Assembly (NCBI RefSeq): GCF_022513565.1 | Contig: NZ_JAKWBE010000047.1 | Coordinates: 1-40,922 of the forward strand | Source: Streptomyces gilvus | GTDB lineage: Bacteria > Actinomycetota > Actinomycetes > Streptomycetales > Streptomycetaceae | Reading direction: 5' to 3' | Length of the DNA: 40,922 bases | Shown: piece after piece, positions 6,900-15,137 of the stretch | Layout: each line of letters begins with the position of its first letter | Numbering within the stretch: position 1 is the first letter of the stretch | Program-made: the position numbers and the translations under genes | The notes under the pieces: generated by a model | Told to the model about the DNA's origin: nothing | Database searches by the model: none | What the model saw: the letters and a program-made list of their open reading frames with translations, nothing else

Positions 6900-7784
6900 A
6901 TGGCACAGGCATGGAAGTGCTCGGGGCTGCGGTGGGCGGGCGGCGGTCCCGTGCTGGCGTGGGACGGTGGTCGGCGCAGCGCGCTGACCTGGGGGAAACG
7001 GGTGGCCTTCAGGGTCGCGGACGGGGGTGTGCGGTCATGTGTGGGAGCGCGGGGGCATGCGTGCCCGGTGCGGGCGGCGGTGCCGGGACGGAGTACGGGG
7101 GCGCGGTGCGAGGAGTGCGCGCGGCTGGACCGGGCGCACTCCGTGGCCGCCGACACCATCGCGGACGACCCGCGCCCGTACCACGTGTATCTGGCGTGGT
7201 TCGGGCCCGGCATGGTCAAGGTCGGGATCACCGCCGAAGAGCGGGGCTCGGCGCGGCTGCTGGAGCAGGGCGCGGTCTGCTTCAGCTGGCTCGGCCTCGG
7301 TCCGCTGATGGGGGCCCGGCGCACGGAGGAACTGCTGCGCGCCGCGCTCCGGGTGCCCGACCGCATCCCGTACGGCGAGAAGCGCGCCGTCCGTTCCCGG
7401 CTGCCGGCGTCGGCGGCTGAGCGGGCGGCCGAGGTGGAGGCGCTGCACGGCCGGGCCTGCGCACTGACCGCCTGGCCGGAGTCGCTGCGGCGGGAGTCGT
7501 GCCAAGTCGTCGACCATGTGGGGGCGTTCGGGCTCACCGGCCTCCCGGCCGCCACCGGGGAGGTGACCGAGCTGGCCGCGGGCAGCGGGGTGAGCGGGAA
7601 GCTGCTCGCGGCCGCGGGGCCCGATCTGCACCTCGCGACGGGACGCGGGGTCGTCGTGCTCGACACGCGGCTGATGACGGGGTGGGACATAGTGCCGAGC
7701 GGGGACGAGGAGGGCGTCACCGCTCCGGTCAGAGAGGTGAGGGGGGTGAGGGAGGCGGACGGCGTTCAGGACGGACTCTTCTGA
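6900..7784 (+). CDS. DUF2797 domain protein
   Basis: A 294-residue protein recognised as DUF2797 by its start (MAQAWKCSGLRWAGGGPVLAW) and overall plan. Cysteines at about 7, 47, 55, 70 and 73 (SCVGARGHACPV; CEECARLD) form a likely zinc site. The central segment YHVYLAWFGPGMVKVGITAE, then ERGSARLLEQGA, resembles the first strands of GIY-YIG/T5orf172-type domains. ATG 6900 has ggagg close upstream. Function is unknown for the family. The nuclease-fold resemblance is my reading of the pattern and is not established. Confidence 0.85.
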   Translation: MAQAWKCSGLRWAGGGPVLAWDGGRRSALTWGKRVAFRVADGGVRSCVGARGHACPVRAAVPGRSTGARCEECARLDRAHSVAADTIADDPRPYHVYLAWFGPGMVKVGITAEERGSARLLEQGAVCFSWLGLGPLMGARRTEELLRAALRVPDRIPYGEKRAVRSRLPASAAERAAEVEALHGRACALTAWPESLRRESCQVVDHVGAFGLTGLPAATGEVTELAAGSGVSGKLLAAAGPDLHLATGRGVVVLDTRLMTGWDIVPSGDEEGVTAPVREVRGVREADGVQDGLF

Positions 7785-7935
7785 CGGACCGATCTGCCTG
7801 GCTGTTCTGCTCTGCCTGGCTGTTCCGCACACCCGGGCGTGGGTGCGGGTGAGGAGGGGATGAGAGATCGAGGTAGAGGTAGAGGGGTAGAGGGGTAGAG
7901 GCTGGATACCGGCGCGAGCGGGTTCGAGAGGGCGT

Positions 7936-8820
7936 ATGGCTGAGATGGCGGAGGCCGGGCAGGTCCGGCGGTTCTGGGAGCGGCTGGGGCTGCCGGGGCT
8001 GGTCGACGTGCACACGCACTTCATGCCCGAGCGCGTGCTGCGCAAGGTGTGGGGCTACTTCGACTCGCTGGGGGCGCTGACCGGCGGGGTGGAGTGGCCG
8101 ATCACGTACCGCGCGGAGGAGGCGGAACGGGTCGCGCTGATACGGGAGTTCGGGGTGCGGGCCTTCACCGCCATGCTCTACCCGCACAAGCCCGGAATGG
8201 CGCGGTGGCTCAACAGCTGGGCCGTCGAGTTCGCCACCCGCACTCCCGACTGTCTGCACACCTCCACGCTCTTCCCGGAGGACGGGGTCGAGGCCTACGT
8301 CCAGGAGGCGGTCGACGCGGGGGCGCGGGTCTTCAAGGCGCACGTGCAGGTGGGCGCGTACGACCCGGCGAGCGAACTCCTCGATCCCGCTTGGGGGTTG
8401 CTCGCGGAGGCGGGCGTGCCGGTGGTGATCCACTGCGGTTCGGGACCCGCGCCGGGCAAGCACACCGGGCCCGAGCCGATCGCCCGCGTGCTGGCCCGCC
8501 ATCCCCGGCTGCGGTTGGTCGTCGCGCACATGGGGATGCCCGAGTACGAGGACTTCCTCGACCTGGCCGAGCGGTACCGGGAGGTGCGGCTGGACACGAC
8601 GATGGCGTTCACGGACTTCGGCGAACGGTTCGCGCCGTTCCCCGGGCGGGCCCTGCCCCGGCTCGCGGACCTCGGCGACCGCGTCCTGCTGGGCAGCGAC
8701 TTCCCCAACATCCCGTACCCCTACCTCCACCAACTCCACGCCCTGGAGCGCCTGGACCTCGGCGACGACTGGCTGCGGGCGGTGTGCCACGACAACGGGG
8801 CGCGGCTGTTCGGACTGTGA
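7936..8820 (+). CDS. Amidohydrolase family metal-dependent hydrolase
   Basis: A 294-residue TIM-barrel protein of the amidohydrolase-2 type. Metal-binding DVHTHF is at residues 24-29, VIHCGSGP provides the third-strand His, VVAHMGMPEYEDFL the next, and the C-terminal Asp is in LLGSDFPNIPY. The family covers decarboxylases and hydrolases of aromatic or cyclic acids, so the reaction cannot be fixed. The ATG at 7936 is preceded by gagaggg. It stands alone between DUF2797 and the two-component operon. A short purine-rich ggtaga repeat (7870-7902) precedes it. Confidence 0.85.
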   Translation: MAEMAEAGQVRRFWERLGLPGLVDVHTHFMPERVLRKVWGYFDSLGALTGGVEWPITYRAEEAERVALIREFGVRAFTAMLYPHKPGMARWLNSWAVEFATRTPDCLHTSTLFPEDGVEAYVQEAVDAGARVFKAHVQVGAYDPASELLDPAWGLLAEAGVPVVIHCGSGPAPGKHTGPEPIARVLARHPRLRLVVAHMGMPEYEDFLDLAERYREVRLDTTMAFTDFGERFAPFPGRALPRLADLGDRVLLGSDFPNIPYPYLHQLHALERLDLGDDWLRAVCHDNGARLFGL

Positions 8821-8866
8821 GACCACTTCCGGAGCCCCTCGCGTCAAGGAGCTTCCCAGGGGTTCC

Positions 8867-8927
8867 CTGAGAGGCGCCTGTGCGTTTCTCAGAGAAATCA
8901 CAGGTTGTCGAAAGGGTGCTCTCAGAG
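8867..8927. promoter_or_regulatory. CTCAGAG boxes upstream of the two-component operon
   Basis: Within the 128-bp gap before the response regulator there are ccctgagagg (about 8866-8874), the odd palindrome tttctcagagaaa (8885-8897) and ctctcagag (8919-8927). The two CTCAGAG cores (8888-8894 and 8921-8927) are 33 bp apart, three helical turns. This suits an OmpR-family dimer binding on one DNA face. Autoregulation by the adjacent response regulator is inferred. Confidence 0.5.
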
Positions 8928-8948
8928 GATCCAGACAGTCTGTCCACC

Positions 8949-9689
8949 ATGACCACGACCTCGCCCCAGGGGCGCACCGAACTGCTGAGGCCGGACGGGA
9001 GCCCCGTCCGAGTGCTTGTGGTGGACGACGAGCTGTCGATCACCGAACTGCTGTCCATGGCCCTCCGTTACGAGGGCTGGCAGATACGGTCGGCCGGAGA
9101 CGGCACGGGAGCCATCCAGACCGCTCGTGAGTTCCGTCCCGACGCCGTCGTACTCGACATGATGCTGCCGGACATGGACGGGCTGACCGTCCTGGGGCGG
9201 CTGCGCCGGGAACTGCCGGACGTGCCGGTGCTGTTCCTGACGGCCAAGGACGCGGTCGAGGACCGTATCGCCGGACTCACCGCGGGCGGCGACGACTATG
9301 TCACCAAGCCGTTCTCCCTGGAGGAGGTCGTGGCGCGGCTGCGGGGTCTCATCCGCCGCTCCGGTGCCGCCGACCGGCGTTCCGACTCCGTGCTCGTGGT
9401 CGGTGACCTCACCCTGGACGAGGACAGCCACGAGGTGTCGCGGGCCGGGGACAACATCCACCTCACCGCGACCGAGTTCGAGCTGCTGCGTTTCCTCATG
9501 CGCAATCCGCGGCGCGTGCTCAGCAAGGCGCAGATCCTCGACCGGGTGTGGTCGTACGACTTCGGTGGGCAGGCCAATGTGGTCGAGCTCTACATCTCGT
9601 ATCTGCGGCGCAAGATCGACGCCGGCCGGGAGCCGATGATCCACACGCGGCGCGGGGCCGGTTATCTGATCAAGCCCGCCGCCTCATGA
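8949..9689 (+). CDS. OmpR/PhoB-family response regulator
   Basis: 246 residues. Receiver domain RVLVVDDELSITELLSMAL (acid pocket Asp26/Asp27), phosphoacceptor Asp70 in AVVLDMMLPDMDG, Thr98 and Lys120 (VTKPFS). The C-terminal winged helix (LTATEFELLRFLMRNPRRVL, RVWSYDF and THRRGAGYLI; more exactly IHTRRGAGYLI) is of the OmpR type. I choose ATG 8949 (MTTTSPQG), since the longer frame from 8880 crosses the CTCAGAG boxes. It overlaps the kinase gene by 4 bp (ATGA), so the pair is co-translated. Likely targets include its own operon, which also encodes two surface glycosyltransferases. Confidence 0.95.
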   Translation: MTTTSPQGRTELLRPDGSPVRVLVVDDELSITELLSMALRYEGWQIRSAGDGTGAIQTAREFRPDAVVLDMMLPDMDGLTVLGRLRRELPDVPVLFLTAKDAVEDRIAGLTAGGDDYVTKPFSLEEVVARLRGLIRRSGAADRRSDSVLVVGDLTLDEDSHEVSRAGDNIHLTATEFELLRFLMRNPRRVLSKAQILDRVWSYDFGGQANVVELYISYLRRKIDAGREPMIHTRRGAGYLIKPAAS

Positions 9690-11329
9690 GCGGGCGACGA
9701 CGGCCGCGCACGCAGAAGCGACGAGCGGGACAGCCGCGCACCCTGCGGGCGCGGCTCGTCGTCGCGTCCGTGGTGCTGATCGCGGTGGTGTGCGCGGTGA
9801 TCGGCACGGTGACGACGCTGGCGCTGAGGTCGCATTTGTACAACGAGCTCGACCAGCAACTGGGTGAGGTGGGCAAGCGCGCGTCCGGTGCGTTCGCACC
9901 GGGTGGTCCTGGCAAGGACGGCAACGGCATGCCCGGCCAGCAGGGCAACGGGCAGAACAACGCACCCACGAGTACCCATACGACCGACCTCAGCGACTTC
10001 GTCACCCGGGGGCCGCAGCCCGCGTCGTCGACGATCGCCGCCAAGGTCGTGAACGGCTCCGCCACCGAGGGCAAGGTGGGCCACAAGTCCACCTCCACGT
10101 TCTCGATGAGCGCGGTGTCACTCACCAAGGCCCAGTTGGCGGCCCTCAACTCCGTCGCCCGTGACGCCAACAAGCACACGGTGGACATCCCGGGTCTGGG
10201 CTCGTACCGCGTCTCGTACGTCCATGGCCCCAACGGCAACTACTACGTCGCTCTCCCCACCAAGGAGACCGACAACACCATCAACACCCTGATCCTCGTC
10301 GAGGTCAGTGTCACCGCCGCCGGTCTCGGAGCCGCCGTGATCGCCGGCTACGTGCTCGTCGGTGTCGCCACCCGGCCGCTGCGGCGGGTCGCCGCCACCG
10401 CGACCCGGGTGTCCGAACTGCCCCTGCACACCGGCGAGGTGAACCTCAGTGAGCGGGTGCCCGAGTCCGAGACCGATCCGCACACCGAGGTCGGCCAGGT
10501 CGGCGCCGCGCTCAACCGGATGCTGGACCACGTCCACGGCGCCCTGCACGCCCGTCAGCAGAGCGAGATGCGGGTACGGCAGTTCGTCGCGGACGCCAGT
10601 CACGAGCTGAGGACTCCTCTCGCCTCCATCCGCGGGTACGCCGAGCTGACCCGGCGCGGGCGGGAGCAGGTCGGGCCCGACACCCGGCACGCCCTGGGCC
10701 GGATCGAGTCCGAGGCCGGGCGGATGACCCTCCTCGTCGAGGATCTGCTGCTGCTCGCCCGGCTCGACGCGGGGCGCCCGCTGCAGTTCGAGCAGACCGA
10801 TCTCATCCCGCTGGTCGTGGACACCGTCAGCGACTCCCGCGCGGCCGGCATGGACCACAACTGGCGGCTGGACCTGCCCGACGAACCGGCGCTGGTGTCG
10901 GCGGACGCGGCCCGGATCCAGCAGGTGCTGGTCAACCTCCTCGGCAACGCCCGCAAGCACACCCCGCCCGGCACCACCGTCACCGCACGCATCCAGCGGC
11001 GCGGCCCGTGGATGTGCGTGGACGTCGAGGACAACGGCCAGGGCATCCCGCCCGACCTGCTGCCGCACGTCTTCGAGCGGTTCGCCCGCGGCGACTCGGC
11101 GCGTTCGCGTGCCACCGGGTCCACCGGGCTCGGCCTCGCCATCGTGCAGGCCGTCGCGACCGCGCACGGCGGCGCGGTGACCGTGGACAGCGTGCCGGGC
11201 CGTACGGTCTTCACCGTCCATCTGCCGGCGCTCGCCCCGGCGGTCCCCCACCCGGCTCCTGAGACGGACTGGGAGTCGCACTCACAGGTGCAGCACAGTG
11301 CCGGCACATGGGTGCAACAGGGCACTTGA
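9686..11329 (+). CDS. Membrane sensor histidine kinase
   Basis: 547 residues. Basic N-terminus, TM1 about 24-47, an extracytoplasmic sensor region about 48-198, TM2 about 199-228, HAMP, then HisKA with FVADASHELRTPL (His306). The ATP-binding domain shows NLLGNARKHTP, DNGQGIP (449-455) and GSTGLGLAI (478-486). The sensor region has a low-complexity Gly/Asn/Gln/Pro tract (GGPGKDGNGMPGQQGNGQNN, residues 73-92). That composition recurs in the glycosyltransferase encoded two genes downstream. The cognate partner is the overlapping upstream regulator. The stimulus is probably at the cell envelope but is not identifiable. Confidence 0.95.
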   Translation: MSGRRRPRTQKRRAGQPRTLRARLVVASVVLIAVVCAVIGTVTTLALRSHLYNELDQQLGEVGKRASGAFAPGGPGKDGNGMPGQQGNGQNNAPTSTHTTDLSDFVTRGPQPASSTIAAKVVNGSATEGKVGHKSTSTFSMSAVSLTKAQLAALNSVARDANKHTVDIPGLGSYRVSYVHGPNGNYYVALPTKETDNTINTLILVEVSVTAAGLGAAVIAGYVLVGVATRPLRRVAATATRVSELPLHTGEVNLSERVPESETDPHTEVGQVGAALNRMLDHVHGALHARQQSEMRVRQFVADASHELRTPLASIRGYAELTRRGREQVGPDTRHALGRIESEAGRMTLLVEDLLLLARLDAGRPLQFEQTDLIPLVVDTVSDSRAAGMDHNWRLDLPDEPALVSADAARIQQVLVNLLGNARKHTPPGTTVTARIQRRGPWMCVDVEDNGQGIPPDLLPHVFERFARGDSARSRATGSTGLGLAIVQAVATAHGGAVTVDSVPGRTVFTVHLPALAPAVPHPAPETDWESHSQVQHSAGTWVQQGT

Positions 11330-11343
11330 CCAGAGTCGTTTCC

Positions 11344-12819
11344 ATGCGAACCGATTCTTCTCCCGGCACCCTGCCGGCGCGGGAGCACCTCCCGGCCGGC
11401 GACGCCGGTACGCCTGTCCTGGACGTAGTGATCCCCGTCTACAACGAGGAGAAGGACCTCCAGCCGTGTGTGCTGAGACTGCACGACCACCTCAAGCGCA
11501 CGTTCCCGTACGCGTTCCGCATCACCATCGCGGACAACGCGTCGACCGACACCACCCCGATGGTGGCGTCGCGGCTGGAGTCGGAGATCGCCGAGGTCAG
11601 GAACTTCCGCCTGGAGCAGAAGGGCCGCGGACGCGCCCTGCGCACCGTGTGGTCCGCCTCGGACGCCCCGATCCTCGCCTACATGGACGTGGACCTCTCC
11701 ACCGACCTCAACGCCCTGCTCCCGCTGGTGGCCCCGCTGATCTCGGGCCACTCCGACCTCGCCATCGGCTCGCGGCTCGCCCGCAGCTCCCGGGTGGTGC
11801 GCGGTCCCAAGCGGGAGTTCATCTCCCGGACGTACAACCTGATCCTGCGCGGCTCGCTGCAGGCCCGCTTCTCGGACGCGCAGTGCGGATTCAAGGCGAT
11901 CCGGCGTGACGTCGCCCAGGTGCTGCTGCCGCTGGTGGAGGACACCGGCTGGTTCTTCGACACCGAGATGCTGGTCATCGCGGAGCGCGCGGGTCTTCGT
12001 ATCCACGAGGTGCCCGTCGACTGGGTCGACGACCCGAACTCCACCGTCCACATCGTGAAGACGGCGACCGAGGACCTCAAGGGCGTGTGGCGGGTGGGCA
12101 AGGCGCTCGCGACCGGTTCGCTGCCGCTGGACCGGATCACCCGCCCGTTCGGCGACGACCCGCGCGACCGCGAGATCCAGGACGTGCCGAAGGGACTGGC
12201 CCGCCAGCTCGTCGGGTTCTGTGTCGTCGGCGGTCTGTCGACCCTCTTCTACCTCGTCCTCTACAGCCTCTTCCGGCAGTTCGGCGGCTCGCAGCTCGCC
12301 AACGCGCTCGCGCTGCTGGTCTCCGCGGTCGCCAACACCGCGGCCAACCGGCGGCTGACCTTCGGGGTGCGCGGCCGCGGCGGCGCCGTCCGCCACCAGG
12401 CGCAGGGCCTCGTCGTCTTCGGCATCGGCCTCGCGCTGACCAGCGGCTCGCTCGCCGCCCTGAACGCGGCGACGTCCGACCCGGCGCACTCCACCGAGCT
12501 GGCGGTGCTGATCGCCGCCAACCTCGCGGCGACCGTGCTGCGCTTCCTGCTCTTCCGCGCCTGGGTCTTCCCCGAGCGCGACGACAGCCGGCCGTCCACG
12601 GTGGTGGCCGCGCACACCCCGTCCTCGCCGACGTACATGACGGCCCCCCTCCCGCAGTACCAGCCGCAGCCCCCGTTGCCGCAGCGCCCGGCCGCGCACC
12701 GCGGCCACGACACCACCCCGTTCCGCGCCGGCGAAGTCGCGGACCGCAGCTGGGAGGACGCCACGATGCATCTGCAGCCGGTGCGTCCGACCGACACCGA
12801 TCCGAGGGACGCCCGATGA
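11344..12819 (+). CDS. GT2 polyprenyl-phosphate glycosyltransferase fused to GtrA membrane domain
   Basis: 491 residues from ATG 11344; a longer start at 11308 would overlap the kinase and is less likely. Residues 24-250 are a GT-A fold: LDVVIPVYNEEKDLQ, IADNASTDTT, the DxD-like AYMDVDLSTD (Asp115/Asp117), AIGSRLA and QCGFKAIRRDV. This is the dolichol/undecaprenyl-phosphate sugar synthase type. Residues 288-412 are a GtrA-like four-helix domain (LVGFCVVGGLSTLFYL; NTAANRRLTFGV; LRFLLFRAWVF), associated with moving lipid-linked sugars across the membrane. It overlaps the next gene by 4 bp, and that gene encodes an acceptor transferase of the class that uses such lipid-linked sugars. Confidence 0.9.
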   Translation: MRTDSSPGTLPAREHLPAGDAGTPVLDVVIPVYNEEKDLQPCVLRLHDHLKRTFPYAFRITIADNASTDTTPMVASRLESEIAEVRNFRLEQKGRGRALRTVWSASDAPILAYMDVDLSTDLNALLPLVAPLISGHSDLAIGSRLARSSRVVRGPKREFISRTYNLILRGSLQARFSDAQCGFKAIRRDVAQVLLPLVEDTGWFFDTEMLVIAERAGLRIHEVPVDWVDDPNSTVHIVKTATEDLKGVWRVGKALATGSLPLDRITRPFGDDPRDREIQDVPKGLARQLVGFCVVGGLSTLFYLVLYSLFRQFGGSQLANALALLVSAVANTAANRRLTFGVRGRGGAVRHQAQGLVVFGIGLALTSGSLAALNAATSDPAHSTELAVLIAANLAATVLRFLLFRAWVFPERDDSRPSTVVAAHTPSSPTYMTAPLPQYQPQPPLPQRPAAHRGHDTTPFRAGEVADRSWEDATMHLQPVRPTDTDPRDAR

Positions 12820-15068
12820 CCACCCACTACGACCAGACGACGTATCAGGGGGGACCCGGTCCCTCCTCCTGGGGGCCGCCCCCCGCGCCCACGGTCACCA
12901 CGGCCGTGCAGGAGCCGCCGGCCCCCACGGAGCCCCGGGCCGGTGAGCCGCAGCAGCCCTTCGTACGGAGACTGTGGCGCGGCCGCCCCGAGGACCCCCG
13001 CTGGGCGCGCCCGGCCTTCCTCGGACTGCTGGCCGCCACCCTCCTGCTCTACCTCTACAACCTCAGCGCCTCCGGCTACGCCAACTCCTTCTACTCGGCG
13101 GCCGTGCAGGCCGGCAGCGAGTCCTGGAAGGCGTTCTTCTTCGGCTCGCTGGACGCGGGCAACGCGATCACCGTCGACAAGCCCCCGGCGTCCCTGTGGC
13201 CGATGGAGCTGTCGGTCCGGATCCTCGGCCTCAACTCCTGGGCGATCCTGCTCCCCGAGGTCCTGATGGGCGTCGGCGCGGTGGCCGTGGTCTACGCGGC
13301 CGTGCGGCGCCGCTTCAGCCCCGGGGCCGGTCTGATCGCGGGCGCGGTGCTCGCGCTCACTCCCGTCGCGGCGCTGATGTTCCGGTTCAACAACCCGGAC
13401 GCCATGCTGGCCCTGCTGATGGCGCTGGCCTGCTACTTCGTGGTGCGTGCCGTCGAGGACGGCAGGACGCGGTGGCTGGTGTGGGCCGGGGTCGCGATCG
13501 GCTTCGCGTTCCTCGCCAAGACCCTGCAGGCCTTCCTGATCCTGCCGCCGCTGGCGATCGTGTACGCGGTGTGCGCGCCGGTGTCGCTGAAGAAGCGGTT
13601 CGGACAGCTGGCCGCGGCGACGCTCGCGCTGGTCGTCTCCGGCGGCTGGTGGGTCGCGATCGTCGAGCTGTGGCCCGCGTCCTCCCGCCCCTACATCGGC
13701 GGTTCGCAGAACAACAGCTTCCTGGAGCTGACCTTCGGCTACAACGGCCTCGGCCGCCTCAACGGCGACGAGACCGGCAGCGTCGGCGGCGGTGGCGGGG
13801 GCGGCGGCACCGGCATGTGGGGGGCCACCGGCTGGAACCGGATGTTCAACTCCGAGGTCGGCGGCCAGATCTCCTGGCTGCTCCCGGCCGCGCTGATCCT
13901 CTTCGTCGCCGGCCTCGTCGCCACGCGCAAGCTGAAGCGGACCTCCGCCACCCGCGCCTCGTTCCTGGTCTGGGGCGGCTCGCTGCTGATGACCATGGTC
14001 GTCTTCAGCTACATGGCGGGCATCTTCCACCAGTACTACACGGTCGCTCTCGCCCCCTACATGGCCGCCGTGATCGGCATGGGCTCGGCGGTCCTGTGGG
14101 AGAAGCGCAGGGAGACCTGGGCCTCGATCACCCTCGCGGGCGCGGTCGTGGCGAGCGCGGTGTGGAGTTACGTCCTGCTCAACCGCACCTCCAGCTATCT
14201 GCCGTGGCTGAAGTACGTGGTCCTGATCGGCGGTCTGACCGCCGCGCTGGGCCTGATCTTCGCGGGCCGGATCAACCGGCAGCTGGCCCTCGGGGCGGCG
14301 GCCGTGGGTCTGGTCGCCGCCCTGGCCGGCCCGACCGCGTACACCATCAGCACCCTGCAGACGGGCCACACCGGCTCCATCGTCACGGCCGGTCCGGCGG
14401 GCGCGAGCATGATGGGCGGTCCCGGCGGCGGCGGTACGCGCGGCGGCATGCCGGGCGGCCAGAACGGCAACGGCAACTCCCAGAGCCAGAACCAGCAGGG
14501 CAACGGCTTCCCGGGCGGCGGCACGACGGGCAACGGCAACGGCGGCTTCGGCGGCATGCCGGGCCAGAACGGCAACGGCAGCACGCAGGGCCAGAACCAG
14601 CAGGGCAACGGCAGCACCCAGGGCCGGCAGAACGGCAACGGCTTCCCCGGCATGGGCGGCGACGGCGGTGGCATGGGCGGCGGCGGTGGCGCCGGCGGCC
14701 TGCTGAACGGCGCCAGCGTCTCCTCCGCGGCCAAGAAGCTGCTGGAGACGGACTCGTCCAAGTACACCTGGGTCGCCGCGGCCATCGGCGCCCAGAACGC
14801 GGCGAGCTACCAGCTCTCCACCGGCGACCCGGTGATGGCGATCGGCGGCTTCAACGGCACCGACCCGTCCCCGACGCTGGCCCAGTTCCAGAAGTACGTG
14901 GCGCAGGGCAAGATCCACTACTTCATCTCCTCCGGCACCGGAGGCGGCATGGGCGGCAGCAGCACTGGTACGTCCTCGCAGATCACCTCCTGGGTCGAGA
15001 AGAACTTCAAGAAGGTGACCGTGGGTTCGTCGACCTTCTACGACCTGACGCAGAAGGCGAGCAGCTGA
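12816..15068 (+). CDS. PMT/ArnT-type (GT39/GT83-like) membrane glycosyltransferase
   Basis: 750 residues, many membrane helices. The N-terminus is Pro-rich and cytoplasmic. After TM1 comes NLSASGYANSFYSAAVQAGS, then FFFGSLDAGNAITVDKPPAS, the catalytic first-loop signature of the family with its acidic residues. RFNNPDAMLALLMALACY follows. A Gly9 run (about 324-332) and a long Gly/Asn/Gln/Pro-rich tract (about 533-628) interrupt the extracytoplasmic parts. A C-terminal folded domain of about 120 residues follows (SSKYTWVAAAIGAQNAASYQ). The enzyme should transfer a sugar from a polyprenyl-phosphate donor, made by the upstream GT2, to an unknown envelope acceptor. It overlaps the GT2 gene by an ATGA. 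Confidence 0.9.
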   Translation: MTTHYDQTTYQGGPGPSSWGPPPAPTVTTAVQEPPAPTEPRAGEPQQPFVRRLWRGRPEDPRWARPAFLGLLAATLLLYLYNLSASGYANSFYSAAVQAGSESWKAFFFGSLDAGNAITVDKPPASLWPMELSVRILGLNSWAILLPEVLMGVGAVAVVYAAVRRRFSPGAGLIAGAVLALTPVAALMFRFNNPDAMLALLMALACYFVVRAVEDGRTRWLVWAGVAIGFAFLAKTLQAFLILPPLAIVYAVCAPVSLKKRFGQLAAATLALVVSGGWWVAIVELWPASSRPYIGGSQNNSFLELTFGYNGLGRLNGDETGSVGGGGGGGGTGMWGATGWNRMFNSEVGGQISWLLPAALILFVAGLVATRKLKRTSATRASFLVWGGSLLMTMVVFSYMAGIFHQYYTVALAPYMAAVIGMGSAVLWEKRRETWASITLAGAVVASAVWSYVLLNRTSSYLPWLKYVVLIGGLTAALGLIFAGRINRQLALGAAAVGLVAALAGPTAYTISTLQTGHTGSIVTAGPAGASMMGGPGGGGTRGGMPGGQNGNGNSQSQNQQGNGFPGGGTTGNGNGGFGGMPGQNGNGSTQGQNQQGNGSTQGRQNGNGFPGMGGDGGGMGGGGGAGGLLNGASVSSAAKKLLETDSSKYTWVAAAIGAQNAASYQLSTGDPVMAIGGFNGTDPSPTLAQFQKYVAQGKIHYFISSGTGGGMGGSSTGTSSQITSWVEKNFKKVTVGSSTFYDLTQKASS

Positions 15069-15099
15069 CCGGCGGCCCGAAGATCTGACGGAAAACGTG

Positions 15100-15133
15100 T
15101 TGTACACCGTATAGCAGCCAGCTATACGGTGTA
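15100..15133 (+). promoter_or_regulatory. TetR-type operator overlapping a probable leaderless promoter
   Basis: A perfect inverted repeat with 13-bp arms, tacaccgtatagc (15103-15115) and gctatacggtgta (15121-15133), separated by agcca. A candidate -35 ttgtac (15100-15105) and -10 tatacg (15123-15128) have a 17-bp spacer. They lie almost entirely inside the palindrome, so a bound repressor would exclude RNA polymerase. The predicted start of transcription is about 15135, next to the ATG at 15138. Confidence 0.8.
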
Positions 15134-15137
15134 TGGC

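Noticed and set aside
7870..7905. ggtaga-type microrepeat as an operator or CRISPR-like repeat
   Set aside because: Short, imperfect, purine-rich tandem repeat without dyad symmetry or spacers.
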